A DNA stretch of 64,000 nt from Trinickia terrae (GTDB lineage Bacteria > Pseudomonadota > Gammaproteobacteria > Burkholderiales > Burkholderiaceae): assembly GCF_005144415.1 (NCBI RefSeq), contig NZ_SWJE01000017.1, positions 106,762-170,761 on the forward strand. Reading direction: 5' to 3'. The notes under the pieces are model-generated. The model made no database searches, was not told the origin of the DNA, and saw nothing but the letters and a program-made list of their open reading frames with translations. Positions within the stretch are counted from its first letter, which is position 1. Every line of letters begins with the position of its first letter. Shown in pieces: positions 27,222 to 35,953 of this stretch. The translations under genes and the position numbers were made by a program.

Positions 27222-27395
27222 CAGCCTCGCGCTCGCGCGGCGTCATCGTGCACCGCACAAGCGGATCGATGGCTTGGAAGCACTGACTTTTGGCAACTGG
27301 CAACTAGGGGGATTCGTTGCTTGCCGCCCTCCGCAGGAGGCAAGATCAGCCGCACGACAGAGCTAGCAAGGTGGGCGAACTTGGGGCCTCGAAAA

Positions 27396-28079
27396 ATGCG
27401 CGACATTTCCTACGAAGAACAAACCGTCATGTCATCCAACCCCCTCGCGCGATATGCGCATCGGACACGGATGGCCGTCGCGCTGGAGCTCGTGAACCAC
27501 CATTGCCCCCAGCACGGGACCGTGGTCGACTTCGGCTCGGGGCCTGGCCTGCTGCTCCACCAGCTCGGCGAGCTGCGCCGCGACATCAGGCTCATCGGCT
27601 ACGATCCCTACATGTCGCCCGTGCATCCGGAAGTGCGGTACGCCGATTCGATGCATATGATCGACGCCGCATCGGTCGATGTCCTGACGGCTTTCGAGGT
27701 CTGCGAACACCTGTACGCGCACGAGGTCGACCAACTGCTCGCCGACGCCGCACGCATCCTCAAGCCCGGCGCGCTCTTCATCATTTCGGTGCCGATCATG
27801 TACGGCTTCGCCACCCTTCCGAAGGTGCTGAACTGGATGATGCGCCGCCACACGCTGCACACCGAATACAGCCTCGGCGAAATCGCGATGTCGGTGGCCG
27901 GCGTGCGCGTGACGCGTCCCGACAATCCGCGCATCACCCACAAAGGGTTCGACTTCCGCGAGCTGCGCGACACCGTCACGGCCCGCTTCTCCGTGGAGCG
28001 CGTGCGCCACAGCCCGATTGCCTGGCTGCCATGGTGGATCAGTTCGCAATACTTCCTGATCCTCAAGAAAGCGCAGTAG
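27396..28079 (+). CDS. SAM-dependent methyltransferase (class I)
   Basis: The protein from ATG 27396 has 227 residues and a class I methyltransferase core: motif I VVDFGSGPGLLLHQL, motif II LIGYDPYMSPVHPE, and post-motif AFEVCEHLYAHEVDQLLADA followed by LKPGALFIISVPI. The EVCEHL text resembles UbiG-like enzymes, but the substrate cannot be read. An upstream frame to 27321 and an internal ATG at 27430 are other start options. Neighbours are functionally unrelated. Confidence 0.88.
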   Translation: MRDISYEEQTVMSSNPLARYAHRTRMAVALELVNHHCPQHGTVVDFGSGPGLLLHQLGELRRDIRLIGYDPYMSPVHPEVRYADSMHMIDAASVDVLTAFEVCEHLYAHEVDQLLADAARILKPGALFIISVPIMYGFATLPKVLNWMMRRHTLHTEYSLGEIAMSVAGVRVTRPDNPRITHKGFDFRELRDTVTARFSVERVRHSPIAWLPWWISSQYFLILKKAQ

Positions 28080-28148
28080 ATCCGCCGGCGTGATCGTGCC
28101 CGGCGCGAAGCGTATGATGGTCGATACTGCCTCACGTCATGGCAGTGG

Positions 28149-28182
28149 GCCTGGAGCAGGTGCTGAAGCACCAGCTCCAGGC
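28149..28182 (+). repeat. 34-nt hairpin element, copy 3
   Basis: Left arm GCCTGGAGCAGGTGC, loop TGAA, right arm GCACCAGCTCCAGGC: 14 pairs with one A-A mismatch at position 10. It is 13 bases upstream of copy 4, forming a tandem pair in the leader of the universal stress protein gene. Confidence 0.75.
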
Positions 28183-28195
28183 AACCACAGCATGG

Positions 28196-28229
28196 GACCA
28201 GAGTAAGCGCTAAAGCGCTAACTCTGGTC
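28196..28229 (+). repeat. 34-nt hairpin element, copy 4
   Basis: Left arm GACCAGAGTAAGCGC, loop TAAA, right arm GCGCTAACTCTGGTC: 14 pairs plus the A-A mismatch. GACACAGGAGCC follows directly and supplies the ribosome binding site of the USP gene at 28246. Its outer stem pairs differ from copy 3 in a compensatory way. Confidence 0.78.
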
Positions 28230-28245
28230 GACACAGGAGCCCGTC

Positions 28246-28731
28246 ATGAACAACATACTTCTGGGCTACGACGGATCGGAATCCGCCCGTCACGCAGCGA
28301 ACTTCGCGGTGGATCTCGCCAGACGCTATGGCGCAAAGCTGTTTGTCCTGGTCGTTGCACGGGCGCCGGATTGGGGGGCGCTGGAATACGAGCGCAAGGA
28401 CATGATCGAGCTGATGGTCAAGCATAGCGAGGAGATCCTCGTGGAAGTCAAGTCGCAGCTCGCCGGCCTCGATCTGCCGATGCAGTTCGAGCTGCTGGTC
28501 GGACAGCCGGCCAAGGAGCTCGTCCTCTACGCGGAACGGCATGCCATCGATCATCTCGTCGTCGGCCATCGCGGGCACACGATGTTCGACCGCTGGCTGA
28601 TCGGCTCCGTGGCGCGGCAGGTGATCGCCTACGCGCCGTGCGCCGTGACCATCGTGCGCGACCGCTCCGCGGACAAAGGAATGCGCGTCAAGGCCGACAA
28701 GAGCGAGCAAAGCGAGACGCCGCTCGGTTGA
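28246..28731 (+). CDS. Universal stress protein (UspA family)
   Basis: A 161-residue UspA-fold protein starting MNNILLGYDGSESARHAANF and carrying the ATP-binding motif VVGHRGHTMFDRWLIGSVAR (the G-2x-G-9x-G-S/T pattern). Such proteins bind ATP and build up under stress. Two 34-nt hairpins precede it and the second ends beside the site AGGAG, so leader-dependent control is plausible. The gene ends 136 bp before an EF-G-like gene. Confidence 0.95.
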   Translation: MNNILLGYDGSESARHAANFAVDLARRYGAKLFVLVVARAPDWGALEYERKDMIELMVKHSEEILVEVKSQLAGLDLPMQFELLVGQPAKELVLYAERHAIDHLVVGHRGHTMFDRWLIGSVARQVIAYAPCAVTIVRDRSADKGMRVKADKSEQSETPLG

Positions 28732-28867
28732 ACGATGGCGCGTGCGCCGGCAACCGCACGGATGGCGCTAGATCGATTGGTCTACCCTGGGCCGGACGCC
28801 CCCCATTTGGCAGACGGCCTGTTTTCGCCAATAATGGCCCAACATCCGTTACTGGACGAGGGCAACC

Positions 28868-30922
28868 ATGGGTTACAGCCCCGCTGCCATCCGCACCGTC
28901 GCTCTGCTCGGGCACGCCGGTTGCGGCAAGACCTCGCTTGCCGAGGCGCTGCTCCATCAGGGCGGCGCGCTCCATGCCCCAGGCAGCGTCGAGCGCGGCA
29001 CCACGGTCTGCGATTTCGACCCGCTCGAGCGCAAGTATCACCACTCGCTGAGCTCCGCCGTCACCCACCTCCACTACCGCGACACCCGCATCCATCTCCT
29101 CGACACCCCGGGCTACCCCGACTTCTCGGGACTGTCGATGAGCGCGCTATCGGCCGTCGAGACTGCCGCCATCGTCATCAACGCGCAGACCGGCATCGAA
29201 ATGACGACGCGCCGCATGATGGCGTGGGCGGAGAAACGCAAGCTGTGCCGCATGATCGTGGTGAACGGCATCGACGGCGAGAAGGTCAACCTCCCCGCTC
29301 TGCTCGAACAGATCCAGGAGGCGTTCGGCAAGACCTGCCTGCCGATCAACCTGCCCGCGCAGCGTGGCAGCCAGGTCGTCGATTGCTTCTTCACCCCGGC
29401 CGGCGAGGCCGACTTTCTGTCGGTGGAAACCGCGCACAACCAGCTCGTCGACCAGGTCGTCGAGATCGATCCGGAACTGATGGAGCTCTACCTCGAGCAA
29501 GGCGAGGCGATCAGCCCGGAACAGTTGCACGAGCCGTTCGAGCGGGCGCTGCGCGAAGGCCATCTGATCCCGGTCTGCTTCACGTCGGCGGCCAGCGGCG
29601 CCGGCATCGCCGAATTGCTCGAAGTGTTCGTGCGGCTTCTGCCCAATCCGCTGGAGGGCAATCCGCCGCTCTTTTACCGCGATGCCGGCGGCGAGCGCGA
29701 AGTCGAAGCCGTCCACGCCGAGCCGGATGCCGGCAAGCACGTGCTCGCCCATGTCTTCAAGATCATCGTCGACCCGTACATCGGCAAGATGGCCGTGTTT
29801 CGCATCCACCAGGGCACGATCCGCCGCGACGGCCAGCTCTACATCGGGCTGGGGAGACAGCCGTTTCGCGTCGCGCACCTGATGATGCTCCAAGGCAAGG
29901 ATCACGTGGATGTCGCCGAGGCCGGCCCCGGCGACATCTGCGCCACCGCCAAGGTCGACGAGATCGGCTTCGATTCCGTGCTGCACGATGCGCCCGAAGA
30001 CGGCGACATCCACCTCACCCCGCTCGACTTTCCCACGCCGATCTACGGACTCGCGATCGAACCGGCGCGCCGCGGCAATGAGCAGCGTCTCTGGGAAATT
30101 CTTCAGAAGCTCGGCGCGGAAGATCCGTGCCTTCGCATCGAGCATCCGGTCGGCACCAATGAAACCGTCGTGCGCGGCTTGGGCGAGCTGCACCTGCGCC
30201 ACATGCTCGAGCGGCTGGCCGATCAGTACAAACTCGAAGTGGTCACGAGGCCGCCGAAGATCGCCTATCGCGAGACCATCGGCGGCAAGGCCGAGGGGCA
30301 TCACCGTCACAAGAAGCAGACCGGCGGCGCCGGGCAGTTCGGTGAAGTCATGCTGCGTGTGGAGCCTCTGCCGCGCGGCGCCGGGTTCCAGTTCGTCGAC
30401 GCCGTCAAGGGCGGCGCCATCCCCGGTCAGTTCATTCCCGCCGTCGAGAAGGGCATTCTTCAGGTGATCGAGAGCGGACCGCTCGCGGGCTTTCCGATGC
30501 AGGACGTGCGCGTCACCGTGTTCGACGGCAAGAGCCACTCCGTCGACTCCAAGGAAGTCGCGTTCGTCACCGCCGGCCGCAAGGCCTTCATCGACGCAGT
30601 GCTCAAAGCGCAGCCGATCGTGCTCGAGCCGATCGTCGATATCGAAGTGATGACGCCGGAAGCGGCTATGGGCGACATCATCGGCGACCTGTCGTCAAAG
30701 CGCGGACAGGTGCATGGCACGCGCAATGTCGCAGGCAACGCCGTGGTCGTCGCGGGGCAGGTGCCGCTGTCGGAACTCAACGACTATCAATCGCGGCTGA
30801 ACGCGATCGCCGGCGGACACGGCAACTACAGCATCCAGCTCAGTCACTACGATCCGGTGCCGCCTGCGCAGCAGGAAAAAATGGCGTCGCAGCATAAAAA
30901 ACAGGGAGATGCCGCGACGTAG
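28868..30922 (+). CDS. EF-G2-like translational GTPase
   Basis: A 684-residue paralog of elongation factor G with all domains: G domain (1-280), domains II-III (~285-460), IV (YRETIGGKAEGHHRHKKQTG, then GAGQFGEVMLRVEP) and V to the end. The P loop is GHAGCGKT (15-22). The G3 motif is DTPGY (79-83), with Tyr in place of the catalytic His of EF-G, and G4 reads NGID (133-136), not NKxD. DTPGY is known in EF-G2-type paralogs, which bind ribosomes with weak or no GTPase turnover. The loss of Lys in G4 may change nucleotide specificity. The main EF-G gene is presumably elsewhere. Confidence 0.9.
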   Translation: MGYSPAAIRTVALLGHAGCGKTSLAEALLHQGGALHAPGSVERGTTVCDFDPLERKYHHSLSSAVTHLHYRDTRIHLLDTPGYPDFSGLSMSALSAVETAAIVINAQTGIEMTTRRMMAWAEKRKLCRMIVVNGIDGEKVNLPALLEQIQEAFGKTCLPINLPAQRGSQVVDCFFTPAGEADFLSVETAHNQLVDQVVEIDPELMELYLEQGEAISPEQLHEPFERALREGHLIPVCFTSAASGAGIAELLEVFVRLLPNPLEGNPPLFYRDAGGEREVEAVHAEPDAGKHVLAHVFKIIVDPYIGKMAVFRIHQGTIRRDGQLYIGLGRQPFRVAHLMMLQGKDHVDVAEAGPGDICATAKVDEIGFDSVLHDAPEDGDIHLTPLDFPTPIYGLAIEPARRGNEQRLWEILQKLGAEDPCLRIEHPVGTNETVVRGLGELHLRHMLERLADQYKLEVVTRPPKIAYRETIGGKAEGHHRHKKQTGGAGQFGEVMLRVEPLPRGAGFQFVDAVKGGAIPGQFIPAVEKGILQVIESGPLAGFPMQDVRVTVFDGKSHSVDSKEVAFVTAGRKAFIDAVLKAQPIVLEPIVDIEVMTPEAAMGDIIGDLSSKRGQVHGTRNVAGNAVVVAGQVPLSELNDYQSRLNAIAGGHGNYSIQLSHYDPVPPAQQEKMASQHKKQGDAAT

Positions 30923-31061
30923 CGAACGTCAGGCGGACGGCGCAAGCGGCGCCGCCTGCGCCCCTCCCTTCTGCAACATCGTTTCATCCAAGGAACCGCT
31001 AATCAATAAACTCATCGCCGGCGTTTCCGAGGATCGTGGCGGCCCGACCGGCGGCAGGCCG

Positions 31062-32183
31062 TCAGAACAGGTGGCGAATGCCGATCTGCACGCCGTTTTC
31101 GCTTTGCCCGGCGCCCGGCGTCAGGAACGAGCCTGTCGTGATGCTCGCCCCCGCCATCTTGAACTGAGCCGTCCCGTCATTGACAAGTCGCGAGACCACG
31201 CCATACAGGCGCGTGCTCTTCGAAAGATCGTAGTTGACGATCGCGCTCCATTCGCGCGCGTTGTTGCCGAGCGACGAGCTGTCCTCGATCCACGCATAGC
31301 CGGCGCCCACGCTCAAGAACGGGCTGAACCGGAAATCCGCGGACAGCGAATAGGTGCTATGCCAATTGCCGGGCACGGTTCCGACCGGCCCCACCGACGG
31401 ATCGTATTTGCCGGCGGGATTGCTCAACGCATTGCCGGTCGTGGACGAAATCACGTCGTTCGCGCGGAAATAACCGAAGTAGACCTTTCCACGACCGTAG
31501 TCGTAATTTCCCCCCGCCATGATTTCCTGCACGCGAACGGTGTTCGTCGAATTGGCCGCGTTCAGATATGCCGCGGCAAGATAGACGGGGCCCTGCGTGC
31601 TCTGCACACCGGCCTGGTAGACCGCGTTGCCCGCCAGCGTCCCGGTCTGCCCGCCGACCGAATAGTGGAGCTCCACCTGGGTGTTCGCCAGCTTCGGTGA
31701 GAGATAGCTGATGTCGTTGTCGACGCGAGCGAGCCAATTGGCGAAGTTGTTGAACCCGGAGCCGTACGTCGCGGCGCTGAATGCGTCCATGTTCCCCGAC
31801 CACGCGAACATCGGCGTATTCTGGCGACCGAACCTGAACTCGCCGTAGGGCGCCGAAATGCCGACCCACGCTTGCCGGTCGAAGAAGCGATACGGGTTCT
31901 GCTGCTTGCCCGTTCCCGGATCGAATCCGCTCTCCAGGTCAAACGTCGTGCGGTAACCACCGCCCAGGTCTTCCGTGCCGCGCAGCCCCCAACGGCTGGT
32001 CATTTCGCCGTTATTCCCGAGGACGTATAGCGACGTGCTCTTGCCGCTGACCTTCGCCGACTGATAGCCGCCGAATACGTCGAGAACGCCGTACAAGGTC
32101 AACGACGATTGCGCGTTGGCCCATTGCGAAGCGGCCATGCCAACGCTTGTCATCATTAGTAGTGCTTTCATTTTAGGTTTCAT
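31062..32183 (-). CDS. Gram-negative porin (OmpC-like, Burkholderia type)
   Basis: A 373-residue trimeric-porin protein: signal peptide ending ANA at residue 24, mature start QSSLTLYGVLDVFGGYQSA, and C-terminal Phe (IGIRHLF) needed for Bam recognition. The internal signatures RWGLRGTEDLGGGYRTTFDL and FDRQAWVGISAPYGEFRFGR are typical of Neisseria/Burkholderia general porins. It forms a diffusion pore in the outer membrane. Downstream of a membrane-protein gene and an MFS carrier on the same strand, it may supply entry for the carrier's substrate. GGAGAGG precedes the ATG. Confidence 0.95.
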   Translation of the reverse strand: MKPKMKALLMMTSVGMAASQWANAQSSLTLYGVLDVFGGYQSAKVSGKSTSLYVLGNNGEMTSRWGLRGTEDLGGGYRTTFDLESGFDPGTGKQQNPYRFFDRQAWVGISAPYGEFRFGRQNTPMFAWSGNMDAFSAATYGSGFNNFANWLARVDNDISYLSPKLANTQVELHYSVGGQTGTLAGNAVYQAGVQSTQGPVYLAAAYLNAANSTNTVRVQEIMAGGNYDYGRGKVYFGYFRANDVISSTTGNALSNPAGKYDPSVGPVGTVPGNWHSTYSLSADFRFSPFLSVGAGYAWIEDSSSLGNNAREWSAIVNYDLSKSTRLYGVVSRLVNDGTAQFKMAGASITTGSFLTPGAGQSENGVQIGIRHLF

Positions 32184-32233
32184 TTTTTCCCACCTCTCCT
32201 GTCGTCTAACTATTTAATTGGAATTCGGCCAGG

Positions 32234-32779
32234 CTAGAGAACCGGTCGCGGCGCGAGCATCCGCTTCACGATGAGGGCCAGCGGAACGGTAAAGCAGAAG
32301 TGGGACATGAAGCCGCCGATAATCACGGCCGGGTTGGAATAGTCGGGGTGATTGCTGGATGCGATCATGATCGCCACGTGCATGACGATCCACGCGAAGA
32401 TCGCGTAAAACAGCGCAACGAAAGTCGCCTCGTACCCGCGCCGGCGGAAATAAGGCCAAATCGCCGCAAACAGGACGCCCCACGCGATAGCGAAGAAAAA
32501 GTGAATCGCGGTGCCCAGGAAATACGCCCAAATTCCGATCGACTCCTGAAAGTCCTTGCCGAATACCAGACCCGTCGCGTTGCGCGGGATGCCGGCCAGG
32601 GGCATCAAGTGCTGCGCCCCTACCCAGATGAGCGCCTCGTAGATCCATATGATCACGGCGCCGGTCAGGCCACCCTTTACGCCCGCGCGGAGAATCTCCG
32701 TCAAAGCCGGTTTCGCCGCGGCGCCGGGAATCAACCCTTGGCCAAGTTCATTGCTGTGCGTGCCGTAGTTGCCGCCCAT
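32234..32779 (-). CDS. Small integral membrane protein (YagU/DUF1440-like, tentative)
   Basis: A 181-residue protein from ATG 32779 (AGGAG 8 nt upstream) with four hydrophobic helices: about residues 34-52, 80-98, 105-130 and 145-165. The pattern HFFFAIAWGVLFAAIWPYF followed by FVALFYAIFAWIVMHVA is reminiscent of YagU/DUF1440 proteins, which have been tied to acid resistance, but I am not certain of this. It lies between an MFS carrier and a porin in one direction, so a part in the same uptake unit is plausible. Confidence 0.75.
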   Translation of the reverse strand: MGGNYGTHSNELGQGLIPGAAAKPALTEILRAGVKGGLTGAVIIWIYEALIWVGAQHLMPLAGIPRNATGLVFGKDFQESIGIWAYFLGTAIHFFFAIAWGVLFAAIWPYFRRRGYEATFVALFYAIFAWIVMHVAIMIASSNHPDYSNPAVIIGGFMSHFCFTVPLALIVKRMLAPRPVL

Positions 32780-32833
32780 GTCTCTGCTCCTCATGTGGTT
32801 TTCAAAAGATTGCCGTGACTGCGATGCGCCATC

Positions 32834-34177
32834 TCACGCTTCGCCCACCGGACTCGCGATGTATCGCAACGCCACGCGATTCATGACGATTGCCATCGCG
32901 GCGATCACCGCAGGTACTGCGAGAATCGAAAACACCGTGGCAAAGCTGAAGCCGATCGACAGCAGGATGCCTCCGACGAACGAGCCGAGAATGCCTCCGA
33001 ACCGGCCGAAACCGAGCATCCAGCTCACCCCCGTGGCCCGTGCGCGGGTCGGGTAATAGGTTGGCGCGAGCGCGTTCAAGCCCGTTTGCGCACCGCTCAT
33101 GCAAAAGCCCGCGCACGCCACCAGAACCGGCAGTAGCGCCGACGTCAGAGAACCCGTGCCGAGCGCAAAAATGAACACGCCTCCAAGCAGGTACGCCACG
33201 CCGATCACCGCGTTACGGTTCATGCGGTCCATCGCGAAGCCGACTGCGACCGCGCCCACCGTCCCGCCGAGCTGAAACAGGCCAGTGATCGCCGCTGCCC
33301 GCTCGACGGGAAGTCCCGCGTCTTTGATGAGCGTCGGCAGCCAGCCGGTCAGCAAGTAGATGATCAACAGCCCCATGAAGTAGGTGACCCACAGCATCAG
33401 GGTGCCAAACGCGTAACCGTCGGCGAACAGCATGCGCACCGGCGCCTTGTCGACTGCGGCAGGCTCGGGCGCGGTAAAGCTCACCTCGTCGCCGAACTTG
33501 TGTCCGCAGACGCGCCCCAGCGTGGCCGCGATGCGCGACGCGGCGGCCTTGCGCACGAGCATGAAGCGCGCCGATTCCGGCAGCAGCCCAAGAAGCAGCG
33601 GAACGCTCAAGAGCGGCACGATGCCGCCAAACAGGAATACGGCGCGCCAGCCGACGTGGGGAATGAGCCCAGCCGCCACGAAGCCGCCCGCGCCGGAGCC
33701 GAAGTTGAAGCCCGTGAACATGATCGTGAGCAACAGTGAGCGGCTGCGCGAAGGCACATACTCGGAGAGCAGCGTGGTCGAATTCGGCATCGCCGCGCCA
33801 AGGCCGAGCCCGGTGAGAAAGCGCAGCGCGATCAGTTGCGCCGGGGTATCCGCGAACGCGCAGCAAAGACTGAAGAAGCCGAAACACCCTACCGAGCCGA
33901 CCAGGATCGTCTTGCGTCCCACCCGGTCCGCCAAAGGCCCCGCGACAAGGGCGCCCACCGCGAGCCCGATCATCGCGGCGCTCATGATCGGACCGAACGC
34001 CGCGCGCGCGACATGCCAGTCCTGCATGATGGCGGGCGCGACAAAGCCCATCACCGCCGTATCCAGCCCGTCCATCGTCACGATCAGAAAACATAGGGCG
34101 AGAACGAGCCATTGATAGGCCGACACCTTGCGCGCGTCGATGAACGCCTTGATGTCGACTGATGCTTCAGGATTCAT
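32834..34177 (-). CDS. MFS transporter, aromatic acid:H+ symporter (AAHS) type
   Basis: A 447-residue 12-helix carrier from ATG 34177 (GGAG upstream). TM1 has DGLDTAVMGFVAPAI, close to the D-G-F/L-D motif of PcaK/BenK carriers, and the loop 2-3 motif is GPLADRVGRKTILVG. AAHS members take up aromatic acids such as 4-hydroxybenzoate or benzoate by proton symport. The substrate here is unknown, as no aromatic degradation gene is next to it. The membrane protein and porin genes follow on the same strand. Confidence 0.92.
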   Translation of the reverse strand: MNPEASVDIKAFIDARKVSAYQWLVLALCFLIVTMDGLDTAVMGFVAPAIMQDWHVARAAFGPIMSAAMIGLAVGALVAGPLADRVGRKTILVGSVGCFGFFSLCCAFADTPAQLIALRFLTGLGLGAAMPNSTTLLSEYVPSRSRSLLLTIMFTGFNFGSGAGGFVAAGLIPHVGWRAVFLFGGIVPLLSVPLLLGLLPESARFMLVRKAAASRIAATLGRVCGHKFGDEVSFTAPEPAAVDKAPVRMLFADGYAFGTLMLWVTYFMGLLIIYLLTGWLPTLIKDAGLPVERAAAITGLFQLGGTVGAVAVGFAMDRMNRNAVIGVAYLLGGVFIFALGTGSLTSALLPVLVACAGFCMSGAQTGLNALAPTYYPTRARATGVSWMLGFGRFGGILGSFVGGILLSIGFSFATVFSILAVPAVIAAMAIVMNRVALRYIASPVGEA

Positions 34178-34855
34178 GCTTGTCTCCGTTACGCTGCTCG
34201 GATGGCCTGCGGCCGAAAGGCGCCGCTTCCATCCATGATTGTTTTGCGGTACCGGCCGCTTGCGCAGACCGGCGCCGGACACGCCTCGCGCGCCGATTCG
34301 ATATCGTCCCGGTTTCGCGCTCGGCCACCGGCAACCGATATGGGAGACCAAAATACAAACGCTCCCCGCTCGCCGACAGTGCGGGTTAACGTCATGTTTT
34401 TACTTTGAAGACCCCTCCATTCAGGGCAAACCAACGTGCAGAGAGATAGGGAGAGCGCCGCAAAAGCCCGCCCAGCAAGCACGCTTTCGCATCCCGAGTA
34501 TCGAGCGCCGCCGTGTGCGAACCTGCTGCGCAGCCGACACGCGATAAAAGAAACAGATAGCTGCAGAATCAACTCGCAACTGGCGCAGCGACCCGGTGTT
34601 TCGTGCACGCCACAGCGCCACGTCGAGATGAACAAGCGCTCTCACGCCTCGATTGCCGATGCTGCGCAGTACGCATCGCTCAGTTGGGGACTGAGCTTCG
34701 ACGGCAAAATCGCGTTCTTGCCGTCGGACACCGTCGCACGCAACGCAGCAGGCGCGGCGTGAGGATGGCGCATGGCCGGCCCGATGTCACAATGAATTCA
34801 TAAGACATTGTTTTACTGAGAAATTATCGATTTTGTGCGGTGCACAAAAAATTCC
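34178..34855. other. Long intergenic region
   Basis: About 680 bp with no convincing gene. A 44-codon frame at 34628-34762 (MNKRSHASIADAAQYASLSW) has no site or family and I do not call it. The 3' end becomes AT-rich as it enters the phasin promoter. It may hold a decayed gene or the regulatory region of the MFS carrier. Confidence 0.45.
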
Positions 34856-34883
34856 TTGACAGCCCACGGCGTTGACCTAGAAT
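34856..34883 (+). promoter_or_regulatory. Sigma-70-type promoter of phaP
   Basis: TTGACA at 34856-34861 and TAGAAT at 34878-34883 are separated by 16 bases in an AT-rich stretch, about 110 bp upstream of the phasin start. This is a near-consensus promoter, fitting the high expression of phasins. Confidence 0.7.
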
Positions 34884-34993
34884 AAGAACCACTGCTGCAA
34901 TGCACAACGGCTCGCCGTGTCAGCATCAGCCCATTTCCGACGTCAACTCAACGCGGTCCGCATCCGGCGGCCCCGTCCATCAGGAGCGCAAAC

Positions 34994-35557
34994 ATGACTT
35001 TGCTCACGCCCGAGCAATTCTCCGCGGCCACGAAAGCCAATCTCGAGACCCTCTTCGGCCTGACGAACAAGGCGTTCGAAGGCGTCGAAAAGCTGGCCGA
35101 GCTCAATCTGCAAGTCGTCAAGTCGACGCTCGCGGAAAGCCAGGAAAACGCGCAACGCGCGCTGTCGGCGAAGGACGCACAGGAATTCCTCGCGCTGCAG
35201 GCGAACGTCGTTCAGCCGCTGGCCGAAAAAGCCCTGGCGTATGGCCGTCATCTGTATGAAATCGCCTCGGCCACGCAAGCCGAGTTCGCGCGTGTTGCCG
35301 AAGCCCAATACGAAGAGCAGAACCGCAAGGTCCAAGCGCTCGTCGAAAACGTCTCGAAGAACGCGCCGGCCGGTTCGGAAACCGCCGTCGCCGTGATGAA
35401 GTCGGCCATCACCGCCGCCAACACCACGTACGAAACGGTTCAGAAAGCCACGAAGCAAGCGATCGAAATCGCGGAAAGCAACTTCAGCGCCGCCACCACG
35501 GCTGCGACGAAGGCCGCCGAGCAAGCTTCGCGCGCCTCCAAGAAAGCCTCTGCTTAA
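34994..35557 (+). CDS. phaP: Phasin PhaP (TIGR01841-type)
   Basis: A 187-residue all-helical protein beginning [21 protein letters not shown] and containing the phasin core [20 protein letters not shown] and [24 protein letters not shown] text, with an Ala/Thr/Lys-rich tail ending RASKKASA. This is the main polyhydroxybutyrate granule-coating phasin type of Burkholderia and Cupriavidus. AGGAG precedes the ATG, a near-consensus promoter lies upstream and two hairpins follow, so it is a highly expressed single-gene unit. Confidence 0.95.
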   Translation: MTLLTPEQFSAATKANLETLFGLTNKAFEGVEKLAELNLQVVKSTLAESQENAQRALSAKDAQEFLALQANVVQPLAEKALAYGRHLYEIASATQAEFARVAEAQYEEQNRKVQALVENVSKNAPAGSETAVAVMKSAITAANTTYETVQKATKQAIEIAESNFSAATTAATKAAEQASRASKKASA

Positions 35558-35610
35558 GCGTCCGGCGTAGCAATTCAGGCACCGCACGCGGTACCGCCAG
35601 CTAGATGCAT

Positions 35611-35651
35611 CGCGCGGCTGTCACTCGTCGTTTCGAGTGAGCAGCCGCGCG
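35611..35651. terminator. Large hairpin downstream of phaP
   Basis: CGCGCGGCTG..CACTCG pairs with CGAGTG..CAGCCGCGCG (16 pairs with a small internal loop). No T-run follows, so it probably protects or ends the phaP mRNA together with the terminator at 35689. Confidence 0.6.
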
Positions 35652-35688
35652 ATCCAACGCTCCGATACGTTCAGCAGCGTATCGTTTG

Positions 35689-35713
35689 CCCGGCAAAGGC
35701 CGGGAATTTTTTT
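35689..35713 (+). terminator. Rho-independent terminator downstream of phaP
   Basis: CCCGGC, loop AAAG, GCCGGG, then AATTTTTTT. Between it and the LacI stop at 35954 about 240 bases carry no gene. Confidence 0.8.
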
Positions 35714-35953
35714 GCCCGCGTTTCCTGCGCCACGAGGTAGGCGGCAAGCAGGCGGTGGCGTCGAGCCGATCCGTTGCGCTACGCCTTCAGTCCGCCGACG
35801 AAGGCTTCGAAGCCGAGGCCCGTTCTGGCGTCGAGCTCCGGACGTCCTTATCGGGACGACATCGTCGACCCCGCGACGAATCGCCGGCCCACGCTTCGCA
35901 AAACTCGCCGCGCGTCGCGGCCGAGCCTCGCTCGTGCGAACGCAGCCGCTCGA

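Noticed and set aside
34628..34762. A 44-codon ORF in the gap before phaP
   Set aside because: No ribosome binding site and no recognisable family; it may be chance.
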